64,000 nucleotides of DNA, from the NCBI GenBank assembly GCA_050084985.1, contig JBITNC010000002.1, positions 21,948,001 through 22,012,000 of the forward strand, read 5' to 3'. This document shows, piece after piece, positions 24,311 through 34,329 of the stretch (its first letter is position 1; each line of letters starts with the position of its first letter). Origin of the DNA: Nageia nagi (Eukaryota; Pinophyta). Below the pieces are notes generated by a model that saw only the letters and a program-made list of their open reading frames with translations, was not told the origin of the DNA and ran no database searches. Position numbers and translations under genes: made by a program.

Positions 24311-24498
24311 TATCTTGTAAAGGCTTTCAAACCACTATCAATCTTTATCTTTCAAATATTTTCAAATCAAATTAGTTGTTGGCAATATCAATCAACTTTA
24401 TGATGCTTATCTTGTAAAGGCTTTCAAACCACTATCAATCTTTATCTTTCAAATATTTTCAAATCAAATTAGTTGTTGGCGATCAACTTTATGATGCT
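24311..24498. repeat. Near-perfect tandem duplication, 97 + 91 bp
   Basis: 24311-24407 is repeated at 24408-24498, starting TATCTTGTAAAGGCTTTCAA and ending TTTATGATGCT, with a single 6-bp deletion. The identity suggests a recent slip. Confidence 0.9.
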
Positions 24499-24935
24499 TT
24501 CAAAAAGATCATTTTTTTAGGTTTATCAAATTATAAAGCATAAAAGTAACCTTTTTTAATCATGGAAAGCGATGGAAGCATATTTTATCAAGGGTTAAGT
24601 CTTCTCAATCTCAATTTCATGTCATTATAAATTCAAATAAGATCACCCTCAATTTTTTAAAGGCTGATTACTATTAATTTTTTTTATAAAAATTTTAAAG
24701 TTAAATTAATTTTTGGTGGTATCAATCATCTTTAGGATTCTTCCTAAAAGATTAATTTTTAACTTCATCAAATTTTAAGGAAAACTACAGCATTTTTCCT
24801 TAACCATGGAAAGTGATAAGAAAAAAGTATCAAAACTAAAATTCAGCTCAAATTCTAATCTCAGAAAGATTTTTCTGAAAACCAACATCTATTAACACCA
24901 GATAATGAAAGGAGCCCTCATGGAAAAATTCACAA

Positions 24936-26300
24936 ATAAAATACACAGAATAAGGAATCTTTGATCATTTTCCATAATAACTTCTGATTGTATGAATCTT
25001 AAAAGATGATTGTCCAATTCAAAGACTTGGCAAGTCGGTTTGGAATATTTTAAGTTCGGACGTCTCGGTTTGGATTTGGGCTCATCGCAATCGCCAGCAC
25101 TACTGTTGATGGAAAAAGGAATTCTTCTTATGGCAGTAAAAACAAAGATAGGCAAATCCTCTCTGATGGCAAACACAACTATATAAAAATAGACAAAAGC
25201 TCGAATAAATCTGAGGCGTGGTGTCGTAGAATCAGCAAGGGGATGAGGAGTGGGACCTGACCCACATTATTTTACCTTTAATTTTCTTTATGGGATGACG
25301 GTAGAGGTAGACTTATTCAAGGGCCTGCTCAATATTTTATGGGCTTTCTACAGTTTTCAAATCCTGAACACACGTGTGTCTATGGAATTTCAGAGCCAAC
25401 TTAATCGATAAACTTACAGGATTTTTTTTATAAGTAAATTATTTTAACAAATCTAAAATAAAATGATAATACATATAAAATTAAAAGTAGAAGAAGTAAT
25501 CTTTTAGTTAAATTATATAGTAAGTCATAATGATAGAGAAGTGAAATAATGAATGTGGAGATCATCAATACAATTATACTTAGGCATCTCAAAGAGAAAC
25601 TATGAGCAATAAATAAAGTAAAATAGAAGTCCATAATGTTTGTGTTGAAAATAGGAGTTTATGATAACAAAAAAAGATATTCGTTGAGGTCTTTTTTCAA
25701 TGTATCTAAGGGATAACTTTAGACCTTAGATTATGATAAAAATAATCATCTTCTTAAGTATTATATTTCTTCCTCATGCAACATAAATGCTGAAAAGATA
25801 TATTGGGAGAAAAAATGAAAAAATCAATGCCTCCTCCCCTATTTACTACAAGAAAAATCAAGGTATATCTTAAAAATAAGGGCAATGCTCATAAAAGCAA
25901 TATCAAGGTTAGTCTTATAATAGGTAGAATAGGTTCCAATCTCAATTTCATGTCGTTCTGACTAAAAAAACAAAACATCATTGCCAATTTTTTAAAGGTT
26001 TTTAGGACCACTATCAATTTTATTCTTTAGAAATTTTAAAGCCAAATTAATTTTTGGTGGTATCAAACAATTTTATGGTGCTAAGTGCTTACTAGAAGGT
26101 TATTTTTTAGCTTTTATCAAATTTTTGGGTTGAAAAGTAGCATTTTTTTAATCATGGAAAGTGATAAGTATGCAAGAAACTATTGAGACGATCAAATTTA
26201 GATCAAATTCTAATATTAGAGAGAATGTTTTGGAAACACAACGTCACAACTAACACCAAGATAATGAAAGGAGCCTTTAGGGAAAATTTCAAATTCATTT
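24936..26300. repeat. Unit 2 of the segmental tandem duplication
   Basis: The compact copy of 18740-24935 without its insertions. A CACACGTGTGT palindrome (G-box core) at about 25370 has a counterpart at about 22283 in unit 1 and sits in the best-conserved block. ACTATATAAAAATAG at about 25178 is TATA-like. It may derive from a promoter region, but no downstream gene remains. Confidence 0.7.
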
Positions 26301-27720
26301 GGATCCAAAATTAGGATTGATATTGATCATATGCCTCAATGCAAACCACCATCAATCTTATTTCTGAGTAATTTTAACTCAAACAAATTCTAGGAGGTGT
26401 CTAATAGGTTTAGTATGCCTTCCAAGCCATTTTCATCTTAGAACGATTAATTTTCAAGTTTGAAAAGCTTTATTATCAATCATAGAAAATTGTAAAAAAA
26501 TAGAGAAAATTAGAATATGATTCAAAAGAAATGCAATCATCCATGTTGAGCTAAAAATCATATCAATAAGCTTCAAAAATTTAAAAATTGCAAGAATAAG
26601 TAAAATTTAGATCAATTTTTGGCCTAATAGAAGGGTCAACTTGGGATGTTCCCATAAAATCTCTCATTGTTCCTTATTTTTTTATTTTATTTTCCTTTTT
26701 TTTCTTTCCAAGAAGAAGAAACAAGACATCGAAAATTTATTCCAAAAGGCTTCTATTGGGATTCCATACTACAAGAAAAGGTAAAAATCAAGTAAATCAA
26801 CTTTTTATTCCAAAAATTGTTGAAATATCATTGATAATTTTATTTTATGTTGAAATTATTAATATCAATGCTCTTATTTGTATCATATCAATTTATCATG
26901 TTTTACCCATTTTGATCTTTGGGGTATTAGAAGACCCATCATGGCCAACCCCAAGATAACATCATATCATTAATCACCTCATTAAGTTTATCATGCTTTG
27001 AAGAGTTTGTTAACATTTAAGATTATTTATGATCATCTTTGTGCACTTAATTGGGGTACTATATTTTTTATTTTAATCTTTGGGGTAATGAAGTACCCTT
27101 CATGAAAGATCCATGATGTATCATTACCCTTTTGATACTTAAAGTAGTGGAGGGCCCTTGATGGAGGTCCATGATATATCGTTTCCCTTTTGGTATTTGA
27201 AAAATCAAAAGAATTACTAAGAAAGCATAATGGTGATATTGTTTGATCTTCATTAATCATGTAAGTGGATGCCATATATCATTTCTTATCATATATTGCT
27301 TATCATTGATTATCATGCTTATTGTTATATCAATGTTTATCCAAGTTTATAATGTTTATTTGGAAAGAGAGATTCTTTATCTTTATCAATAGTTATTTAA
27401 AATCCCCCATCTCATTTGGAATAGCCTCTGAATCTCATGAATATCTTCTCCCTTGGAGGACCAAGGAAAATTTTAAGGGGTAAAATAAAGAATCAAGGCT
27501 ATAATTTTGAATTTTCATTTTTTGATTTGGATAGTATAGCGCATGGTGGGTCTTGCCTTAGAGCTAAAATTTTATAAAAAAAATTTAAATTCTTGAACCA
27601 TGTAGTTGACCTTTCAACATGAATTCAAATATATTAGCCCTTTTTTCTAAACTTAATTTAGCTCATTCGCCTTGAAATTATAAAAGTAATAATTAATCCT
27701 GCCTAAATAGCCACTTATAG
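26301..27720. other. Unassigned AT-rich sequence
   Basis: No gene recognised. At 27086-27200 there are two imperfect copies of a roughly 60-bp unit (YCATGATRTATCRTTWCCC, then TTTTGRTAYTTRAA). Confidence 0.35.
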
Positions 27721-27726
27721 GTTAGC

Positions 27727-27746
27727 ATATATATATATATATATCA
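27727..27746. repeat. (AT)10 microsatellite
   Basis: Twenty bases of perfect AT dinucleotide. Confidence 0.95.
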
Positions 27747-27879
27747 AACTCCTCTATCTAAATGATATGACTACATCGCAACATCATAAAGGAAGCAGAT
27801 GTTACCTAACAATATTCAATTTGTACTCTTTTTACGATATTGAGATCAAATATAATAGGTTTGAAATATCCTTACTACA

Positions 27880-28179
27880 CTCGAGTTTGATCTTGCAACT
27901 AGATCAAAACCTATATCTGATATGAAACATGAATTTGGGTAGGAACTTACATCTGGATAGCTAGTATTTCTTTGTAATCGAGTCAGAACTTGCATCTAAA
28001 TAGGAACTTGAATTTGGATCGAAAGCATCTATCCGTAACCAGGTCAAAATTTGCAACTGAGTTGGAAGTATCTTTCTGCAGCCATGTCAGAAGCATCTTT
28101 CTACAACCAGGTTGGAAGCATCCTTTTGTAATCAAGTTAGAAGCATCTTTGCATCCTTATACAACTAGGTCGAAAGCAT
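27880..28179. repeat. Degenerate 25-30 bp tandem repeat
   Basis: Variants of GGAAGCATCTTTCTGCAACC, then AGGTC/GAGTC, recur at least eight times, best preserved at 28060-28180. The tract runs directly into the inverted-repeat array. Confidence 0.7.
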
Positions 28180-29556
28180 TTTTTAGAGACATATAATAGG
28201 AGCAAATGATGCACCATTGGAAAGTTCATGAAGAAACCTTTCCAACAAGTGGTTACATGACCCATTTTTGCTCAAAAAATGAGCCCGGAGCATGTGTTTG
28301 AAGTTTCATACTAAATGTAAGAAAATGAAGCCGACTTGGGTGCACAAATATGCATCCAACTTGGTTACATATTTGTGCATATGGGTTAGTTGCATTTTTT
28401 TGCATCTAGTAGAAAATTTTAAATGCATGCCCTAGGCTCATGTTTTGAGCAAAAGAGGTCATGTAACCACTCGTTGGAAAGGATTTTTCATAAATTTTCT
28501 AATTATGTATCAATTTTCCCCATTAGACGTCTCTAGAAAAAGTTATGGGAAATGGTGTATAATATGAAGTTTGAAAAATGGATCATTCATTTTCAAAAGG
28601 ATATAACTTTTTCTAGATACCTCTAATGGGGTAAAATAATACACCATAGGAAAGTTCATGAAAAAACCTTTCCAACAAGTGGTTACATGACCTATTTTCC
28701 TCAAAAATTGAGCTTGTAGCATGCAATCCAATCCGGATGCACAGATATGCATCCAACCTAGTTGCATATTTGTGCATTTGGGCCAGTTGTGTTTTCTTGC
28801 ATTTGGTAGGAAACTTCAAATGCATGCCTCAAGTTCATGTTTTAAGCAAAATAGGTCATGTAACTACTCGTTGGAAAGGATTTTTCATAAATTTTCTAAT
28901 TGTGTATCATTTTTCCCCATTAGATGTCTCTAGAAAAAGTTATAGAAAATTGTGTACAATTTGAAGTTTGAAAAATAGATCATTCATTTTCAAAAGACCA
29001 TAACTTTTTATAGAGACCTCTAAAGGGGGAAAATGATACACCATTGGAAAGTTCATGAAAAAACCTTTCCAACGAGTTGTTACATGACCCATTTTGCTTA
29101 AAAAAAGTTCAGGACATGCATTTGAAGTTTCCTACCAAATGTAAGAAAATGTAATCAACTCGAATGCATAGATAAGCATCCAATAGGAAACTTCAAGTGC
29201 ATACTGCAAGTCTATTTTTGAGCAAAAGTCATGTAAACACTCATTGGAAAGGGTTTTTCATGAACTTTCCAATGGTATATCATTTTCTCCATTAGAAATC
29301 TCTAGAAAAGTTATAAGAAATGGTGTAAATTTTGAAATTTGAAAAATAGATCAGCTATTTTCAAATGATCATAATTTTCTTAGAGACTTCTAATGGGGGA
29401 AATGATACACTATTGGAAAGTTCATGAAAAACCCTTTCCAATAAGTGGTTACATGACCCATTTTGTTTAAACAATGAGCCCAAAGCATGCATTTGAAATT
29501 TCTTACCGGATGCAAGAAAATGCAGCCAGCCCAGATGCATAGATATGCAACCAGGT
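28180..29556. repeat. Array of alternating inverted repeats (7 arms)
   Basis: A module of about 130-200 bp alternates in orientation. Forward arms: about 28180-28378, 28602-28765, 28998-29186 and 29370-29556. Reverse arms: about 28379-28545, 28766-28945 and 29187-29318. Forward arms carry TTGGAAAGTTCATGAA, then CCTTTCCAACAAGTGGTTAC, then ATGACCCATTTT. Reverse arms carry the complement (GTAACCACTCGTTGGAAAGG). The linkers are also dyads: CCCCATTAG...TCTCTAGAAAAAGTTAT faces ATAACTTTTTCTAGA...CTCTAATGGGG. The whole tract is therefore nested palindromes. No protein is encoded. Confidence 0.85.
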
Positions 29557-29944
29557 GGTTGTAACATCATCTCTAAGTTAGTTTCATGCTAGATTCTAAG
29601 CTAGTTTAGTACTTTTAGCAATCTTTATCATTTATCATAGCATTGTCATTGTATATAACATTATTTCTTAGCATTTTCTATCATTTAACATAGCACAAGC
29701 ATATCATGTTTCATATTAAGCATGTTTTATGCTTTTATTATCCATTTTGACTATGGATTAGGGGGCTTACCAAGCATTTGAACTAGTGTTTTACATCCTT
29801 TAGTTGGCCTCCAAGGTCTTAAGGACTTTGGGGTGGAAGTTCCCCACTAACATTATCTCTAGGGTCTTGTTTCATGTTGTAAGGCAAGATACCCAAGTTT
29901 TGAAGGTGCACAAATAACACCAATAAGATAAAAAGTACAAAGAT
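29557..29944. other. Unassigned sequence
   Basis: No gene seen. ATCATTTATCATAGCATT and TATCATTTAACATAGCA form a small direct repeat near 29625-29695. Confidence 0.3.
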
Positions 29945-32050
29945 TATTCTTAAATATAATGATCTTAAGTCATTTCAAAAGGATATCCAAGATGTATTCA
30001 ACTCACCTCCTAAAACTATAACTCAATAACTAATTTATATAATAATTTCACCTCAAAATTATCTACCTACATCAACAAACACTCTTGCCAAATATTTATC
30101 ATCCATAACCATCAAAAAATAAATAGATGGTATGACATGGAATGTAAACTTGTCAGATAAAATATTAAGATTGCTTAAAATAGTATCATGGAAAAGTACC
30201 AAAAACTAAAATAATGTACGAACTTGGTTAAATATAAGAAATGATTATGTTTTAAATTGATAACAATAAAAACTTTTAGACCTATGTAGATATAACCAAA
30301 AATAGTTTTAGTAAAAATTACTTAGAAAAATGATAGTTGAACCTCAAATTGATAGAAATAGTTGGAACTATTATCTCATAAAGCTTTATATTTTACCTTT
30401 AAATATGGAAGACACTTTATATGACATAACATTCCGACTTATCCAATAAAAGAATATTTTATCTATTAAGGACATTAAGAATGGAATTAAGAAGCTATCA
30501 AAAGGGAAGGACAAAGATATCAAAAATATATCAAATAGAAATTCTAAAAATAAGAAGATCTACCTTGCCATTTACATCCAAACTATTTTTAATAATTCTT
30601 TTAAAACGATTACCTAAATCATGGACTCTAAGTTCAATTATACCTATCTACAAAACTAGGAAGAAGAATAATTCATCTAGTTATAAAACTATTATGATAT
30701 GTCCTTTACTCATCAAACTTTGTAGTTGTATTATAGAAAAGAAAATTAGCATTTGACTTGATGATAATAAATTAAGAACTAAATGTCCAAAGGCTAAGCT
30801 AGTTTTAGAAGAAAATATTTAACAATTAATCACATCGTCACTTTTCAAATTATTAGTGAAAATTATCGAAACGATAAGGAATATCTATTTTCTTTCTTCA
30901 TGGATTTCAAAAAATCTTTATTGTTTCCAAATATAAACTTTTAAGTTGTATGACCAACTTAGAAAAATACATTTTGAACTATAGTTTGCAAGTTGTAGGC
31001 TCTATGAGAAAGTAATCACCAAACTCAAAACTAATCAAGGGTGATATAAGAAAATTAATTGTAATATTGGAGTTAAGATAGGATGTCCTTTATCCCCAAC
31101 ATTGTTTGGTATTTATATAGATTAACTAGAAAAATATTTTGAAGAAGTTGGGTGGATAGACACCAACCTCATCATCATTATCTTACATTATGGAGATGAG
31201 ATATTATCTTGTTAGGTAAACATTTTGATGATATTATAAAATAATTAAATATCCTTCAAATATTCTCTAATATATTGGTTTAACAATTAGCATACAAATA
31301 AAACCAAAATTATGATTCAAATAAATATAAAATAATGCTTCACCTTATAATCCCATTTAATAATCAATCTCTAGAGGTGATTCACTCATACAAATACTTA
31401 GGTATTGATATTAAATACAAACTAAATTAGAATCTAAGAGTTGAAAAATTAATCTTTACTAGATTGAAGACCTTTATGGTTTGGAAAATAATTGTAAAAA
31501 TATGGAACTTTGAAATCGAAACAAAAAGATTTTTTTTTTCTACTTTCTAACTCTAGTTATATGTCTATGGTTGTAAAGTTTAGGGTGGAAGCATTTCTCC
31601 ATAACCATAGGATAAAATTAAGAAAATTTAAAAATAATTCATTATTTATAACTTCAAAATTAAAAGTAACATACCCTATGCTTCTCATGGAAGTTGGTAT
31701 ACTCCCTATTGAAAATGAAACTCTAAAATGATATATACTAGTATACAATTATAAATTAAGAAAGTTAGATTATCATATAAGGCTCCTTGTTATTGTAAAA
31801 AAATATGTCTAAACCATCAACATCTTGAAAGAGATTAACTAAAATACTTTGATAAGTGACTTGATTTTTGGGGCATACGTAATAATATACTCTCTTCAGT
31901 TAATGATAAAATAAAATCACAAATAAGGTAATAAATATTTTTTGGATCAATTACAATATATATTTAAAAAAAAAGAGTGAAAACTAGTCTACTATAAGAA
32001 CTTTGTCAACCCAAAACTTCAACATGCATTATATCCATATAGGATTATCA
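29945..32050 (+). pseudogene. LINE copy 2, RT region, cut by copia B
   Basis: A paralogue of copy 1. Readable RT pieces: LPKSWTLSSIIPIYKTRKKN and SSYKTIMICPLLIKLCSCII (about 30610-30745), GCPLSPTLFGIYID (about 31084) and LILHYGDEIL (about 31188; YADD damaged). These match a plant LINE RT of the jockey/RTE-like kind with the SxYRTIMI motif. A C-terminal region runs to the copia insertion at 32050. The reading resumes at 39363: GGATTATCA joined to ATCTCAA corresponds to GGATTATTAGTCTCAA in copy 1 (17163-17178). Many stops and frameshifts. Confidence 0.75.
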
Positions 32051-32531
32051 TGTTGGAATGTATAATTTATTATTGTAAAGGTTTGTATTAAATCTTCTAT
32101 ATAAGTTCACTAGTACTTAAGGGTATCATTTAATACCTTAAGTATTTAGGTGAATATGATAATGTAACTTGTCCTAAACTCCATGTTATGAGCATGCCTC
32201 TTGGGTAAAAGGATGTGCATGTCATGCTTTTGTACATTGAATAAAAGGGTGATCCAAAGAGGGATCTTGGCTTATAAATAGAAGACTCCCTCTTTGTGAT
32301 CACACACCAATTGTAGAGTAAAGTAATGCTATAGTAAAGTAAGAGGATTATAAAAGTTCATATTTGTTAAGAAGAGAGATCTAGTTAGTGGATGTACTCC
32401 TAGTTGGAAGAACCACTTACATCTTGTGTTATCTTTGTAAGATTGCTTTGTGTGATAGTTAGATGTGAATTGAGAGCTTTCATGTGATCTTGGTAGTTTA
32501 TGATTGTTCATGTTATAGTGCAATTCTTTCA
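32051..32531 (+). repeat. 5' LTR of copia B
   Basis: 481 bp, TGTTGGAATG to CAATTCTTTCA. U3 palindrome at 32115-32143, TATAAATA at 32273-32280, leader hairpin at 32388-32416 (one stem mismatch, GGAAG). Confidence 0.92.
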
Positions 32532-32533
32532 TT

Positions 32534-32545
32534 TGGTATCAAAGC
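32534..32545 (+). promoter_or_regulatory. Primer binding site (initiator Met tRNA)
   Basis: TGGTATCAAAGC, two bases after the 5' LTR. It is one base off the standard plant copia PBS TGGTATCAGAGC, complementary to the 3' end of initiator methionine tRNA. Confidence 0.85.
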
Positions 32546-34329
32546 ATCTTAGAGGCTCATATTCACATCATTAGTATGGAAGCTACATCTTGGTGATCCT
32601 TCTTCACTCCTCATCCTACACTCTCTTATTGAGGTAAAACTATGAGAAGGTATAATATCTTTTTTTCTTGGTTATTTTTTTTATTATTACATTTTCCTAC
32701 TAACTTATTATTTTCTGTGTTAGGTTCTCTTTTTTGGTCAAATAAAGCAATATAATGCAATTTTTTTATTTATACTATTCTCTTATGTTGGTAGTATTTA
32801 AAAAAAAATGCTTAATATAGTGATTTTTAACTTAAAAGGATAGTATATAAAAATTGCATTTAGTATACTATACTCACTTAACTTTATTTGGCAAAACATT
32901 GCATTTTTTTTTTACAAAAATATACTTACATACTATTACCTTTTTTTTTACTAAAACTATTTTTTTTAAGTAGTTACAAACAATTTTTTGATAATATATA
33001 TATATATATGCAATTTATTTCAATATACATTTCTTTTCTTACACAAAGAATGTGTAGAAATTACAAAATAATCTTTTCATTTTGTATAGGTTGCATTTAT
33101 CTTTTTATATATTTTTAGATATAATAAATAAATAAAATGTGGGGAGGCACTAGTAAAACATTTGTAATATTTTTATTCAAATTAAAACTTAACTTCAGCC
33201 ATAGCCTATGAGGCCCTTTACTTTTTTAAGAGGATCCTCCATCAGCTAGCCACTGCTATGGTGCGCCTCTTTGATTTTTTTTATGGTTCAAAACTAGCTC
33301 AATCACCTCAAACATAAGTCCTTTCAACCCTATTGCATCTAGGTCTCCAATCGATCACGTTCAGACCTTTAGTAGAAGGGGATGGTCCTTGTGGCCCTTT
33401 TGACTTCTCCACGCCTCTTCCTTGTGACATAGCCTCCTTTCGTGCACGGTCCAACCTAGCCTCCTTCTATGTGCAATCCAACCCAGCCTCCTTTTGTATG
33501 TGCTCATTCGTGGGTTTATCATGAGACCAAAATAAAAAAAGGGGGGCAAATCCCCTACGATCATGCTCCTTCCCAGCCTCCTTATGCGTGCTCCTTTGCA
33601 AGTTTATTATGAGACCAAAATAAAAAAGGGGGGGTAAAGGCCCTTATAATCATGCTCCTTCCTAGCCTCCTACTCGTACTCCCCTCCACCCATCCCCCCT
33701 TTGTGACCCTTGTGTTGCTACTCTTTGCACATCCTCCCTTCCTCTCCTCTGCTCGCATGGTAGTAACCTCTCCTTTGCTCATCAATCATGGTCTCCCAAA
33801 CTCACCATCTCCTTCCCTCATCGATCGTGATTGGTTGACCAAAATTTTGCTTTTAAAATTTTTTTCTGTACGCAACCTCAATTTTTTGTTGTTATTTAAA
33901 AAAAAAAGAGTTCTCCCTCTCCAATTTTTTTCCAAACGTGATCCAATAGTTATTGGGCATTTAATTTATCTTTACTTGCAAATCTTATTCTTCAGGAGCA
34001 TTAATTAACATATACTTGTTTACTTACAAGCTTTTTTACTAAATGCATTTAGAAGTACTTATACTCCACCCTTTAAAAATTTTGCAATGATGATGCTTTA
34101 GAGTATGTAGATGGTCAAACATACCTCTTAAATGCTATCTTATTTTTTAGAAAAATGTAACAAATAAAGATATTTTTTTAGAGTATAATTTTATTTGTCT
34201 TAAATTATCTTCTAAGTATGGAAATTTACTTAGACAAAATGATAATTATTAGTGTAAACATGACGATTTTTGATAAGTGCCTAAAAGTTTATAAGAAGAT
34301 GAATTTTTTAAATTAACCATGCTATTTGT
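32546..34329 (+). other. Copia B untranslated leader
   Basis: A long non-coding leader. It contains the conserved AGGTAAAA...AAGGTATAA motif at 32632-32655, T-rich tracts, and a C-rich zone (33180-33850) with a 91-bp direct repeat at 33486-33672 (GAGACCAAAATAAAAAA, then GGGGGG). Confidence 0.6.
33486..33672. repeat. 91-bp direct repeat in the B leader
   Basis: Two units begin GCCTCCTT at 33486 and 33576, each with GAGACCAAAATAAAAAA, then a G run, then ATCATGCTCCTTCC. A third GCCTCC starts at 33666. Confidence 0.8.

Larger units (their letters stand above)
18740..24935. repeat. Unit 1 of a segmental tandem duplication (with insertions)
   Basis: Blocks of this unit recur in the same order in 24936-26300: the AAGACTTGGSAAGTYGGTTTGG block (18858 vs 25021), the CAAGAGCTCTAATAAATCTG block (22073 vs 25196), the AAGGGCCTGCTCAATATTTT block (22236 vs 25319), AGAGAAGTGAAATAATRAAT (23922 vs 25535) and TAATGAAAGGAGCC (24903 vs 26264). 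Unit 1 is expanded by a 2.37-kb LTR element, a roughly 0.65-kb insertion containing a MITE-like element, and a LINE ORF1 fragment. No gene is recognised in the ancestral sequence. Confidence 0.75.

Noticed and set aside
28180-29556. Inverted-repeat tract considered as a foldback or MULE transposon
   Set aside because: There are seven alternating arms, not two termini around an interior, and no transposase or TSD was seen.
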